This document shows positions 42,201 to 51,794 of a stretch of DNA of 64,000 nt, one piece after another. The notes beneath the pieces were generated by a model. That model did no database searches. It saw only the letters and a program-made list of their open reading frames with translations, and was not told the DNA's origin. This DNA comes from JAJDIA01 sp031555735. GTDB taxonomy: Bacteria; Bacteroidota; Bacteroidia; Bacteroidales; Tannerellaceae. Position 1 is the first letter of the stretch; every line of letters starts with the position of its first letter. A program made the position numbers and the translations under genes. The DNA lies in assembly GCA_031555735.1 (NCBI GenBank), contig JAVBUE010000058.1:3742-67741 (forward strand), written 5' to 3'.

Positions 42201-44891
42201 TTATTTCCTGTCAGCAACAGCAATCATGGATCGGATAGACGCGTTCAGTCCGTCGGCATCCAGCAATTCTTCCAGCGTCAGGTGCATACGGTAACACCAG
42301 TAGTTGAACGGATTGGCGGGCACATTGATACGTTCCGCCTCACAGTCGGCGCGCCTCAGGGCATCGTTCGTCGCCAACCAGTCCTGCAATGGCAGGATGG
42401 TGAGCATGGACGGTGCATCAAGATGGTTTTTTACGATTTGCGCAGCCACATCAGCCGTACACTCAACCGGCGCCATACCTTCCCGGTGCAGGACCTGGTG
42501 ATAATACTGCTGTGTTTTCTCCGGATCTTCTTTCCACCAGCTTCTGAGTGGCGACATATCATGGGTAGAGGTGGTGCAAACGGACAGATAGGGAAGATTG
42601 GGCAGGTCGGTGAATGCGCGATGCGAAACCTTCGGCATCCGTTCGATCTCCAGAGTCAGTATCTGCAGTTTATGCATCACTTCGGGAACCGATTGCGGGA
42701 TCATCCCCAGGTCTTCCCCGCAGATCAGCATCCCGGTGGAAGCTACCAGCGGTGTCAGGCGCTCATACGCTCGCGCTTTCCAGAAATCGTTATGGCGATG
42801 ATAGAAAAAGTCCCAGTACAAATGATCGAAGGCATACCTGTCCGTCACGTCCAGTTCTTTATAGATATACGACTGGCTGGCTGATATGCGGGGGTGGTAC
42901 GAATCCGCCTTGTACGGATCGAGCAGGAACAGCACCTCATTGGCTATCGTATATAATCCTTCCCGGATGCGGAGGGAAGAGGGATCGCCTTTTCCGGCAA
43001 ACAACCGTTCGATCTTCTGTTGTGAATCGCAGCAGGGTTTCAGCGTCAGATAACCGTCCGGAGCCTGTGCCAGCCAGGTTTGTTCCACCTCGTCCGACAG
43101 GTCGCCAAACAATTCGGGCAGGTATTTCCGGTGCAGGTGCGGCGTGGTATATGCTGCCCGATGGAAGGGAACGCCATACTGCTCGATCTCTTCCGGTGAC
43201 AGCGGCAGCGCCGGGTTGAAATGGCCGCATAACCCCTGCACATACCCGGCAGGGATCTCCCAGATACGGAAAAAGCCCAGGATATGATCGATCCGGAAAC
43301 AGTCGAAGTAATCTTCCAGTTTCCGGAAACGGCTTTTCCACCACCGGAAATGATCGGTCTCCATCACCTCCCAGTTGTAGGTAGGGAACATCCAGTTCTG
43401 ACCGATCAGGGAGAAATCATCGGGCGGAGCACCCGCCTGGCCGTTCATATTAAAGTAGTGCGGTTCGATCCAGGCATCCACACTGGTACGGTTAACGCCG
43501 ATCGGCAGATCGCCTTTCAGCACCACACCCTGTTGGCGGGCATAATCGGACACGGCCTTGAACTGTGTGTGCAGCACGTATTGCAGGAAAAAGGTGAAAG
43601 CGATCTCCGGCCATGCCTCCGTCCCTTGCGCCGTCAGACGGGTGATCTGTCCGGCATCATAGGAGGCATACCCTTCCCATTGTGAAAAGTCGGAGGTATG
43701 GAAACGGTCCCGCAGGTAACAGTAGGCGGCATAGGGAACCAGCCAGTGTTCGTTCTGCCGGAAGAAAGCGTCGTAGGCCGGCGTTTCCAGCCATGCCTTC
43801 CCTTCCTGTTCGAAGAAGGCGCGGCAATAAGCCAGCTTATGTATGTTCACCGCCTCATAATCCACTGTATCTTTTGCGTTCAGCTCCCGGCGGATGCCTT
43901 CATACCAAGCGGCGCGTCCGGGATCGGCCAACCCGCCCATCATCGGCAGGCTGATATACATCGGATGAAGGGCATAGATCGAAATCGCGCTGTACGGATA
44001 GGAATCCGACCAGGTATGCGACATGGTGGTATCATTCACCGGCAGCACCTGGATGATCCGCTGGTGCGTGAGCCTCACCCAGTCCACCAGCAGGTGCAGG
44101 TCGCCCAGGTCACCCACGCCGAAACTGTTTTCCGAGCGCAGGGAGAAGACCGGGATCACGGAACCGGCACACCGCCAGGGAGGGAGGTCGTCACGGAAAG
44201 CAAGACCGGATACGACCACCGTTTCACCCGCCTGCTGAGGAGGGAGGGAGAGGACACGGTTCTCGTTCTTCTCCCAATAGTGCGGTTGGGGCGTATCCTT
44301 CTCCCGGACCAGGAATTTATATTCCAACGGCCAGGAGATCTCATCCGCATCCAGTTCGATCTGCCATTCAGGACAGGCATTGCAATGGAGCGCCAACGCC
44401 TGTGCCGGTTGCCAGTGTCCGAGGCAGGCCTGATTTCCCGTAATGGCAACCTGCTGATGCTTCTCCACCCGTGGGGCATATATTTTGACGATCAGTCGTT
44501 TGCCGCTTCGCACCACCGGCTCCTGCTCCGAACCGGAATGGGCGAACAGGCTCTTGGTGAAGGCCGTCGTGTAAAAAGCCGGGGTAGCCGGTCGCGTCTG
44601 CCAATAGTCGTAAAGCGCATAAGCGGATGAACGGCAGTCGAACTCCACCCGGTGAGGTTTCTCCCATTCTTCGAAAAACTGCCTGTCGTTCACACGCAGA
44701 AAATACGTATATTCGATAAAAGGCACCTCATCCCGCAGTTCCAGCCGGAGCATCCAGTTGCCATCCCCGGTATATTCCATCTCCTGAGCCAAGGTTGGTT
44801 CCCACGATCCCAACTGCGGGACAGACCCCACGATGCAAACCTTTTGTCCCCAGACCGTATGAAAGTTGATATGAAATGTAATCTTCATCAT
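42201..44891 (-). CDS. malQ: 4-alpha-glucanotransferase with two starch-binding domains
   Basis: An 896-residue GH77 enzyme that moves maltooligosaccharide segments between alpha-glucans. Two N-terminal CBM20-type domains cover about 1-100 (VGSVPQLGSWEPTLAQEMEY) and 130-235 (ITGNQACLGHWQPAQALALH). The GH77 barrel follows (GSVIPVFSLRSENSFGVGDL, then YFDCFRIDHILGFFRIWEIP with the nucleophile aspartate, and ICGEDLGMIPQSV with the acid/base glutamate). CBM20-bearing MalQ is the usual Bacteroidetes and plant DPE2-like form. Start at 44891 or at the next codon (44888). Confidence 0.95.
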   Translation of the reverse strand: MMKITFHINFHTVWGQKVCIVGSVPQLGSWEPTLAQEMEYTGDGNWMLRLELRDEVPFIEYTYFLRVNDRQFFEEWEKPHRVEFDCRSSAYALYDYWQTRPATPAFYTTAFTKSLFAHSGSEQEPVVRSGKRLIVKIYAPRVEKHQQVAITGNQACLGHWQPAQALALHCNACPEWQIELDADEISWPLEYKFLVREKDTPQPHYWEKNENRVLSLPPQQAGETVVVSGLAFRDDLPPWRCAGSVIPVFSLRSENSFGVGDLGDLHLLVDWVRLTHQRIIQVLPVNDTTMSHTWSDSYPYSAISIYALHPMYISLPMMGGLADPGRAAWYEGIRRELNAKDTVDYEAVNIHKLAYCRAFFEQEGKAWLETPAYDAFFRQNEHWLVPYAAYCYLRDRFHTSDFSQWEGYASYDAGQITRLTAQGTEAWPEIAFTFFLQYVLHTQFKAVSDYARQQGVVLKGDLPIGVNRTSVDAWIEPHYFNMNGQAGAPPDDFSLIGQNWMFPTYNWEVMETDHFRWWKSRFRKLEDYFDCFRIDHILGFFRIWEIPAGYVQGLCGHFNPALPLSPEEIEQYGVPFHRAAYTTPHLHRKYLPELFGDLSDEVEQTWLAQAPDGYLTLKPCCDSQQKIERLFAGKGDPSSLRIREGLYTIANEVLFLLDPYKADSYHPRISASQSYIYKELDVTDRYAFDHLYWDFFYHRHNDFWKARAYERLTPLVASTGMLICGEDLGMIPQSVPEVMHKLQILTLEIERMPKVSHRAFTDLPNLPYLSVCTTSTHDMSPLRSWWKEDPEKTQQYYHQVLHREGMAPVECTADVAAQIVKNHLDAPSMLTILPLQDWLATNDALRRADCEAERINVPANPFNYWCYRMHLTLEELLDADGLNASIRSMIAVADRK

Positions 44892-44941
44892 AATCGTGTT
44901 AGTTCAATAGCGAAAATACAAACTATTCTTTATAGGGAAAA

Positions 44942-44987
44942 GAAAAAGACGGATAAAGATTGCATGTGCATGCACCTTTATCCGTCT
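44942..44987 (-). terminator. Terminator of nrdJ
   Basis: AGACGGATAAAG (44947-44958) pairs perfectly with CTTTATCCGTCT (44976-44987); the loop contains GCATGTGCATGC. Read leftwards it is followed by five T residues. Confidence 0.9.
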
Positions 44988-45008
44988 GATGGATCTCATC
45001 CCGCAGGA

Positions 45009-47549
45009 TCAGCCGCACTTGGAAGCCCCGCAGTTGAGGCAGGTGAGGCAGCCCTCCTGGAACACGACGGTCTCCTTGTCGCAGACCGGACATCGCTGCC
45101 CTTTTGCCTCCATTCCTTCCGGCATGTATTTTTTCAGTGCACGTTCCACCCCGTTCTTCCAGGTGTTGATGGTCTCGTTGTCGAGTTCCATGCCCTGTAC
45201 CAGCTTGATCACCTGGTCGATGGGCATACCGTAGCGCAACACCCCGGAGATCAGCTTGGCATAGTTCCAGAATTCCGGATCGAACTTACCGTCGAGGCCT
45301 TCGATCGTCATCTTATACCCACGTTTGTTACGGAACTGGAAGTCGTAATGCTTCACGCCGTTCTCATCATAGCTCTTGAGGATCGTTCCTTTGTGAACAT
45401 TCTTCGGCAACATGATCCCTTCGTCGTCGTCGGCCAACCCGGTGAAGATCTCATACGGCCGTCCGTTCAACAGGCCGATGAAAGCGATCCACTTCTCGCG
45501 GTTGTTCTGGAAGCGTACCACATCGGCTTCAAGCTCCCGGGGACGGGTATAGACAATCACCGGCGGTTCCATGCAGTTGCAATCGTCTTTTTTCTTTTTA
45601 TCGTCGGCAGCCAGCAGCACACCCGAACGTGATCCATCCCGATACACCGTACACCCTTTGCATCCGCATTTCCATGCTTCGATATAGAGGGAGTTCACCA
45701 GTTCTTCGGTAGCGTCGGCCGGCAGGTTGATCGTTACGCTGATCGAATGATCCACCCATTGCTGCACCCGTCCCTGCATGCGAACCTTCTGCATCCAATC
45801 CACATCATTGGAAGTCGCCTTATAGTAAGGCGATTCGGCGATCAGTTGTTCGATCTCTTCCTGTGAGTACTTTTTGGTGACCGAATGTCCCGTCGCCTGC
45901 ATCCAGGTGACGAACTTATGGTGGAACACCGTAAATTCTTCCCAGGCATCCCCTGTCTCGTCCACGAAATCAACGCGCACGGAAGTGTCGTTCGGGTTCA
46001 CTTTGCGGCGGCGTTTATACACCGGCAGGAACACCGGTTCGATGCCTGAAGTAGTCTGCGTCATCAGGCTGGTGGTGCCCGTCGGGGCGATGGTCAGGCA
46101 GGCGATGTTACGACGCCCGTATTTCACCATATCGTCATACAACTGCGGATCGGCTTCCCGGAGGCGGTTGATGAAGGGGTTCTGCTCTTCCCGCTTCGCA
46201 TCGTATATCTCAAAGGCGCCCCGTTCTTTAGCCATATCCACCGACGAACGGTAGGCGGCTATCGCCAATGTTTTTTGGATATTCTCCGCACATTCGATCG
46301 CTTCTTCCGATCCGTAACGCAAGCCCAGGGCGGCGATCATATCGCCTTCGGCAGTGATACCCACCCCCGTACGGCGTCCCATCAACGTTTTCCGCTGGAT
46401 CTTCTCCCACAGGTGGCGTTCCGCATCTTTCACCTCATGCGATTCGGGATCCGAATCGATCTTTTCCAGGATGTGGGCGATCTTTTCCGTTTCCAGATCG
46501 ATGATATCGTCCATGATGCGTTGCGCCAGCGCCACATGTTTCCGGAAAAGGTCGTAATCAAAAGAAGCCTCTTTGGTAAACGGTTTCACTACGTAGGAGT
46601 AGAGGTTGATCGCCAACAACCGGCAACTGTCATACGGGCAGAGCGGTATCTCGCCGCACGGATTGGTGGATACGGTACGGAATCCGAGGTCGGCATACGA
46701 GTCGGGAACCGATTCCTTCAGGATCGTATCCCAGAACAGCACGCCGGGTTCGGCCGATTTCCAGGCATTGTGGATAATCTTATCCCACAATTCGGCGGCA
46801 TCTATTTCTTTTACCGTCATCGGGTCGGCGGCATTGACCGGGTATTGCTGGCGGTAGGGAGTACCGTTTATCACGGCGTTCATAAAATCGTCGTCAATCT
46901 TTACCGACACATTCGCGCCGGTCACCTTGCCTTCCGTCATCTTCGCGTCGATAAACGATTCCGAATCGGGATGCTTGATGGATACGCTCAGCATCAGGGC
47001 GCCGCGCCGCCCATCCTGCGCCACCTCACGGGTGGAATTGGAATAACGTTCCATAAAAGGCACCAGGCCGGTAGAAGTGAGCGCCGAGTTTTTCACGGGT
47101 GATCCTTTCGGGCGGATATGCGACAGGTCATGCCCTACCCCGCCCCGGCGTTTCATCAGCTGTACCTGTTCTTCATCAATCCGGATGATGGCGCCGTAGG
47201 AGTCGGCTTCGCCATCCAGGCCGATCACAAAACAGTTGGACAGGGAGGCGATTTGGAATTCATTCCCGATCCCCGTCATCGGGCTGCCTTGCGGTACGAT
47301 ATACCGGAAATGGTCAAACAGATCAAACAGTTCCTTTTCGGACAAAGGGTTCGGATACTTCGCCTCCATACGGGCAATCTCGGAAGCCAACCGATGGTGC
47401 ATATCAGCCGGCGATCCTTCGTAAATATTACCGAAAGCATCTTTCAGGGCGTACTTGTTCACCCAAACCTTAGCGGCCAATTCGTCACCGGTAAAGTACT
47501 GCAGGGAGGCTTTGTACGCTTCGTCAAAAGTAAAAATCTTTTTATTCAC
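45009..47549 (-). CDS. nrdJ: Adenosylcobalamin-dependent (class II) ribonucleotide reductase
   Basis: An 846-residue class II reductase that makes deoxynucleotides using adenosylcobalamin instead of an iron radical site. Active-site motifs include ASLSNCFVIG, RTVSTNPCGEIPLCPYDSC and TIAPTGTTSLMTQTTSGIEP, and the C-terminal CPVCDKETVVFQEGC plus CLNCGASKCG is the cysteine-rich tail typical of NrdJ. A redox pair follows KCGCKGCTVYRDGSRSG near residue 650. B12 for it could come from the cobUTSC genes in the same window. No cobalamin riboswitch is seen upstream. Confidence 0.96.
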   Translation of the reverse strand: MNKKIFTFDEAYKASLQYFTGDELAAKVWVNKYALKDAFGNIYEGSPADMHHRLASEIARMEAKYPNPLSEKELFDLFDHFRYIVPQGSPMTGIGNEFQIASLSNCFVIGLDGEADSYGAIIRIDEEQVQLMKRRGGVGHDLSHIRPKGSPVKNSALTSTGLVPFMERYSNSTREVAQDGRRGALMLSVSIKHPDSESFIDAKMTEGKVTGANVSVKIDDDFMNAVINGTPYRQQYPVNAADPMTVKEIDAAELWDKIIHNAWKSAEPGVLFWDTILKESVPDSYADLGFRTVSTNPCGEIPLCPYDSCRLLAINLYSYVVKPFTKEASFDYDLFRKHVALAQRIMDDIIDLETEKIAHILEKIDSDPESHEVKDAERHLWEKIQRKTLMGRRTGVGITAEGDMIAALGLRYGSEEAIECAENIQKTLAIAAYRSSVDMAKERGAFEIYDAKREEQNPFINRLREADPQLYDDMVKYGRRNIACLTIAPTGTTSLMTQTTSGIEPVFLPVYKRRRKVNPNDTSVRVDFVDETGDAWEEFTVFHHKFVTWMQATGHSVTKKYSQEEIEQLIAESPYYKATSNDVDWMQKVRMQGRVQQWVDHSISVTINLPADATEELVNSLYIEAWKCGCKGCTVYRDGSRSGVLLAADDKKKKDDCNCMEPPVIVYTRPRELEADVVRFQNNREKWIAFIGLLNGRPYEIFTGLADDDEGIMLPKNVHKGTILKSYDENGVKHYDFQFRNKRGYKMTIEGLDGKFDPEFWNYAKLISGVLRYGMPIDQVIKLVQGMELDNETINTWKNGVERALKKYMPEGMEAKGQRCPVCDKETVVFQEGCLTCLNCGASKCG

Positions 47550-47592
47550 GGTATAAAATTAATTTGAGTATGTTCACTTCAGATTGAGACTG

Positions 47593-47624
47593 CAAGTTTA
47601 GGAAGACTTTGCCTCATTGCCAAA
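47593..47624 (-). promoter_or_regulatory. Probable promoter of nrdJ
   Basis: Leftward TTTG at 47621-47624, a 20-base spacer and TAAACTTG at 47593-47600, one base off TAnnTTTG. It lies 44 bases before the nrdJ start. The remaining part of this 273-base gap is AT-rich with nothing else recognised except the dnaA terminator. Confidence 0.6.
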
Positions 47625-47760
47625 TAATAACAAAGAAAAAAGCAGTTCTGTTGAAAAGTTTTCCAAATAATTTCACAATACACTAACAGACAGCTATTTA
47701 AATTTTCATTCAACTTGAAATGTTTTCCATTTAGAAAACCACTCTTCTTATCCGCTGTAT

Positions 47761-47797
47761 AAAAAAAGAAAGGATACACTCATACGAGCATATCCTT
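47761..47797 (-). terminator. Terminator of dnaA
   Basis: AAGGATA (47770-47776) pairs with TATCCTT (47791-47797) around a 14-base loop; read leftwards the stem is followed by a T-rich run. Confidence 0.75.
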
Positions 47798-47822
47798 AAC
47801 ATATTAACATACCTAACTGAAT

Positions 47823-49220
47823 CTATAATTTCAACATACATTCGATTTCTTCCACGGAAGAACGTACCGCCTTGCTTGTTTCGATCTGGTCTTTGATCGT
47901 CTTACACGCATACAACACGGTCGCATGGTCTTTCTTCCCCACCATTTTGCCAATCAGGGAAAAGGAACAATCGGTATATTTTTTCGACAGATACATGGTG
48001 ATCTGCCTGGCCTGCACAATTTCCTGCTTGCGCGAGTTTGTTTGCAGCAACGACATCTCCAGGTCGAAATACCGGCATACCACGGCCTGGATATCCTGCA
48101 CGGAATATTGTTTTTTCTCTACGCGTACCACCTGGCTGATCACCCGCTTCGCCAATGCCATATCGATTTCTTTGTTTTTGATAACGGCATGTGCGTTCAA
48201 CGACACCAGGATACCTTCCAGGTCGCGGACATTCTGCGTGACACTCTCGGCGATATAGTCCACCACTTCATCCGGCACCGGGATCGCGTCGTCGCTGATC
48301 TTTTTGCGAAGTATCTTTTTCCGCAGTTCGATGTCGGGACGTTTCAGTTCCGCCGTCAGCCCCCATTTCAGGCGGGTAATCAGGCGCTCTTCCATCCCTT
48401 GCAAGTCGATGGGAGCCTTATCCGACGTCAGCACCAACTGCTTTCCCAACTGGTGGAGGTGGTTAAATATATGGAAGAAGGTATATTGCGTTTTCTCCAA
48501 CCCCGTCAGTTCCTGGATATCATCCAACAGGAGCACATCGATGCTCTGGTAGAAATTCAGGAAATCGTTCGTCGTATTCCGGCGGATCGCATCTGTATAT
48601 TGTACGCGGAAGAGATGCGACGACACATAGAGTACCCTTTTCTCCGGATAGAGTTCGCGGATACGCGTCCCGATCGCATGGCAGAGGTGCGTCTTTCCCA
48701 CGCCCGACGGCCCGTAGATAAACAGCGGGTTATAGGTGGTCTTTCCCGGATTGGCGGCCACAGCCTCACCCGCCGAGCGTGTCAGGATATTGCTTGCTCC
48801 TTCAAAAAAGTTGTCGAAGTTGTTCTTGGGATTCAATTGCGGATCCAGGTCCTGTACCATAGGCTGGGTAAAGGTATCCGGCACTTTGTTCGCATTTTTG
48901 GGAGTAACCTTCTGGACGGCTGTCGAGCTTTCATCACCCGGATAATCGATCGTCCGGCCATTGGAACGGTCCACCATCACCCGGTAGTTCAGGGTCGCGC
49001 CTGTACCGATGACCCGGTGCAGCGTTACCCGTAAGATATTGACATATTTCTCTTCCAGGTATTCATAAAAAAACTGGCTGGGAACTTGTATGGTCAATTT
49101 ATTCCCTTCGATGGCCAGGGGGACAATGGGCATAAACCAGGTATTAAAAACTGCCTCAGAGACATTATCTTTAATAACTGCCAGGCATTGCCCCCACAAT
49201 ATTTGATGGTTAGTTTGCAT
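47823..49220 (-). CDS. dnaA: Chromosomal replication initiator protein DnaA
   Basis: A 465-residue initiator. Domain I covers about 1-90 (WGQCLAVIKDNVSEAVFNTW), followed by a linker, the AAA+ domain (FIYGPSGVGKTHLCHAIGTR near 168, DVLLLDDIQELTGLEKTQ, a sensor region with RLITRLKWGL) and domain IV (about 370-465), which binds DNA through MVGKKDHATVLYACKTI. A good AAGGAG site precedes the ATG. It is a single-gene unit between nrdJ and the MCE gene. Confidence 0.97.
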   Translation of the reverse strand: MQTNHQILWGQCLAVIKDNVSEAVFNTWFMPIVPLAIEGNKLTIQVPSQFFYEYLEEKYVNILRVTLHRVIGTGATLNYRVMVDRSNGRTIDYPGDESSTAVQKVTPKNANKVPDTFTQPMVQDLDPQLNPKNNFDNFFEGASNILTRSAGEAVAANPGKTTYNPLFIYGPSGVGKTHLCHAIGTRIRELYPEKRVLYVSSHLFRVQYTDAIRRNTTNDFLNFYQSIDVLLLDDIQELTGLEKTQYTFFHIFNHLHQLGKQLVLTSDKAPIDLQGMEERLITRLKWGLTAELKRPDIELRKKILRKKISDDAIPVPDEVVDYIAESVTQNVRDLEGILVSLNAHAVIKNKEIDMALAKRVISQVVRVEKKQYSVQDIQAVVCRYFDLEMSLLQTNSRKQEIVQARQITMYLSKKYTDCSFSLIGKMVGKKDHATVLYACKTIKDQIETSKAVRSSVEEIECMLKL

Positions 49221-49580
49221 AGCTGATTACTCCTTACATAACTTGATCGAGAGGACAAAGTTTGGAATTAAAATCTTAAAAAAAAAACGTTTTTTCCGCT
49301 TAAAAAACTTGCTTTTTAATACCGCATTTAGGCTCAAGCACTTACATGCATCCGTCTGATTACCAAACACTTGAAGCAAACCACCAGGTGCAACGGCTTT
49401 GTTTACGGTGGTTTTCGGGAGTGTTTATCCCTTATTTTTTTCCAACTATTTACTTATGAAAAAAGACGTATGGAACTAACCGTTAACGCCTTATAGACGC
49501 TTTTTCCACAGCCGACCGCTTGTTCTTCCTAATTAGAATGATTCTAAATTACGCAGAAAGCAGCCCGAAAATTTCTTTTT
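49221..49580. other. AT-rich dnaA upstream region with a 7-1-7 palindrome
   Basis: There is no coding frame. One TTTTTCCACA near 49501 resembles a DnaA box, but there is no cluster of boxes. TTAGAATGATTCTAA at 49533-49547 is a perfect 7-1-7 inverted repeat, the layout used by Fur/PerR-type repressors. Homopolymer A and T runs are frequent. Confidence 0.55.
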
Positions 49581-50465
49581 TCAGAAAACAGAGAAATGGA
49601 CGTAACGCTTCGGGTTTTGCCGCAAATCCAACAACAATTGCGACGCATTATCCGTGGCGCTGTTGAGGTTATTATACAGCCCTTTGTCGTTCAGCAGCAG
49701 CCCCAGTGAATTGTCGGTAGCGTTCAGCTTATCGGTAGTCATCTTCAGGTTTGCCAATGTGCTATTGACCAAATTAAGCGTCATGGCCAAATCCAGGTCT
49801 TTCAGGTGCGCACTCACTTCGGTGAAATTGCCGGTGACGGTTTTCAGGTTGCCTACGATCACAGGCACGTCATCCGCCAACAAGCGGTTCAACTGCCGGG
49901 TGGACACTTCCAGGTTTCCCGTCGTCTTTTCGATATGGTCGAACGACTGCGCCAGGGCGGGATGGTTCACCAGCGTCTGCAAGCCCGTCATGATAGAGTC
50001 GATCTTCGGCAGGAGCGCTTCCACACCCGGCAGGAGCTTGTCCTGTACGGCCTGCATCATGTCATCACCCATCCGTCCTTCGATCACCGCGCCGGGTTTC
50101 AGGTACTCCGACACGTATTTATTCAGGTGGATATGCAGCTCGGCGCCGCTCAACAAGGTTTTCACGATGGTGATATAGCTGTCTTTATTGATACGCATCG
50201 CATCATCCAGCCCGATCTCCACCCGGATCTTATCCGTGGTCGAATAGTCGTATTCGATGCTTCGCACCAACCCCACCTTAAAGCCTTCCACATAAACAGG
50301 ACTGGAAACAGTCACATCCTTCACATTATTGAAGGTGACAAAATAGTGGTTGGATGGCTTGAACAGGTTGATCCCTTTCAAATAATTCACACCCACATAC
50401 AGCAATGCCAGACTGAAGACAGACACTAACCCTATTTTTGCCTCTTTGGAGAAATTCGTTTTCAT
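49581..50465 (-). CDS. MlaD/MCE family lipid-transport protein
   Basis: A 294-residue protein with one N-terminal membrane helix (KIGLVSVFSLALLYVGVNYL) and an MCE domain (about 35-120; SPVYVEGFKVGLVRSIEYDY). The C-terminal half is helical and coiled (LVNHPALAQSFDHIEKTTGN), as in MlaD/Mce periplasmic tunnels. It would be the substrate-binding part of an ABC-type phospholipid transporter, but the MlaE and MlaF partners are not in this window. It follows the amidase gene by 18 bases and is probably cotranscribed with it. Confidence 0.9.
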   Translation of the reverse strand: MKTNFSKEAKIGLVSVFSLALLYVGVNYLKGINLFKPSNHYFVTFNNVKDVTVSSPVYVEGFKVGLVRSIEYDYSTTDKIRVEIGLDDAMRINKDSYITIVKTLLSGAELHIHLNKYVSEYLKPGAVIEGRMGDDMMQAVQDKLLPGVEALLPKIDSIMTGLQTLVNHPALAQSFDHIEKTTGNLEVSTRQLNRLLADDVPVIVGNLKTVTGNFTEVSAHLKDLDLAMTLNLVNSTLANLKMTTDKLNATDNSLGLLLNDKGLYNNLNSATDNASQLLLDLRQNPKRYVHFSVF

Positions 50466-50483
50466 TACGTCACAAATTAGTTG

Positions 50484-51599
50484 TTACCTGGTTACTTTTT
50501 TACCGTCACGGAAAGAGATGACAAACGCGCCCTTGAATTTGCCGGCGAGCTGCCGCCTCAGTTGCAGGATCTCTTTTTCATTGGTTGAAGACCCATACGT
50601 ATATTTATACAGACCGTTCTCCACATAATAATCGGCCTTATAGCCTTTCAGCAGGGGAGATTTTTCGGACAGTTTCTTTTCGGATGCCAGAATCTGTACT
50701 TTATAGAGGATGACGCCTGGCGCCGCCTGCGATGCTGCCGGAGGAGTTGCCGGCGCATCCGTCAGCACGGCCTCTTCCTGCACATCTGTATCCACCGGAA
50801 GATCGGGAAGGCCGGACACCATACCCTGCTTCCGGTCGTATTCGCGCTTATACCTGGCAAAAGCCTTATAGAGCGATTCCGCCAGCTGCTTCTGCCCGTT
50901 GGCAGAGTTCATGTACCGTACTTCTTCGGCATGGGTCATATACCCCAATTCCACCAATACGCTGGGCATACTCGTTTTCCGCAAGACCAGGAAACCCGCC
51001 TGCCGCACCCCGCGGTCGGTACGCCGGGAGGCTACGAAGGCTTTCTGGATTTCGGAAGCCAGGCTGATACTCTGCTCCATATGCCTGTTCTGCATAAACT
51101 CGAAGATGATATACGATTCGGAAGACGCCGGATCAAACCCTTCGTATTTTTGCAGGTAGTTGTCCTCGAGCAGGATGGCGGAGTTCTCACGCATGGCGAC
51201 TTCCAGGTTCTCATCGCTGCGGGCCAACCCCAGCGTATAAGTCTCCGTTCCTTTGATCGCTTTCCCTTTGATGGCATTGGCATGGATGGAGACAAAGAGG
51301 TCCGCCTTATGCCTGTTGGCGATATTGGCGCGTTCGTCGAGTTCGATGAACCGGTCGGTATCACGGGTATAAACCACCTTCACATCCCGGCAATTATCCG
51401 TAATCAACTTGCCGAATTTGAGGGCGACGGCCAGGTTGATATCTTTCTCATTGATTCCGCTCCCTCTGGCTCCGGGGTCTCTCCCCCCATGTCCGGCATC
51501 CACCACGATGGTAAAGACCCGGTCATTCGCATGCGCGACGGGAAGGAAAAAAAGACAGGCTACAATCAGACTAATATGGTGGAATTTCTTGTTACCCAC
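50484..51599 (-). CDS. N-acetylmuramoyl-L-alanine amidase (AmiC-like)
   Basis: A 371-residue exported zinc amidase that splits peptidoglycan between MurNAc and the stem peptide. It has a signal peptide (ISLIVACLFFLPVAHAND), an Amidase_3 domain (about 28-245; IVVDAGHGGRDPGARGSG, DLFVSIHANAIKG and the catalytic glutamate in SVLVELGYMTHAEEV) and a C-terminal SPOR-like segment (about 295-370; VILYKVQILASEKKLSEKSP). SPOR domains bind denuded glycan at division sites, so a role in daughter-cell separation is likely. First gene of the amidase-MCE unit. Confidence 0.94.
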   Translation of the reverse strand: MGNKKFHHISLIVACLFFLPVAHANDRVFTIVVDAGHGGRDPGARGSGINEKDINLAVALKFGKLITDNCRDVKVVYTRDTDRFIELDERANIANRHKADLFVSIHANAIKGKAIKGTETYTLGLARSDENLEVAMRENSAILLEDNYLQKYEGFDPASSESYIIFEFMQNRHMEQSISLASEIQKAFVASRRTDRGVRQAGFLVLRKTSMPSVLVELGYMTHAEEVRYMNSANGQKQLAESLYKAFARYKREYDRKQGMVSGLPDLPVDTDVQEEAVLTDAPATPPAASQAAPGVILYKVQILASEKKLSEKSPLLKGYKADYYVENGLYKYTYGSSTNEKEILQLRRQLAGKFKGAFVISFRDGKKVTR

Positions 51600-51624
51600 A
51601 GCAATATCGTATGTGTTTTGCGGG

Positions 51625-51632
51625 CAAATGTA
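51625..51632 (-). promoter_or_regulatory. -7 box for the amidase-MCE unit
   Basis: Leftward TACATTTG, matching TAnnTTTG, 26 bases before the amidase start. No clear -33 box. Confidence 0.55.
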
Positions 51633-51740
51633 CTATTTTTTACTGAGTATTCGCCCTATTGGGATCGAAATAATGCCGCTGACGGCGTTTATACACCGGC
51701 TGCAACCGGCAAAAACGGGGGGAAAAGACGACAGGGGATA

Positions 51741-51773
51741 AAAAAAAGGATGAACCCTGCCGGATCCACCCTT
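51741..51773 (-). terminator. Terminator of rpsF-rpsR-rplI
   Basis: Read leftwards, AAGGGTGGA pairs with TTCATCCTT (two G-U pairs) and is followed by at least six T residues. It lies 22 bases past the rplI stop. Confidence 0.75.
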
Positions 51774-51794
51774 TCCCTGTATGTGTATGGTTTC

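Noticed and set aside
49221..49580. Possible oriC beside dnaA
   Set aside because: Only one weak DnaA-box-like sequence (TTTTTCCACA) is present, with no cluster; in Bacteroidetes the origin is often not beside dnaA. A GC-skew plot of the whole genome would decide.
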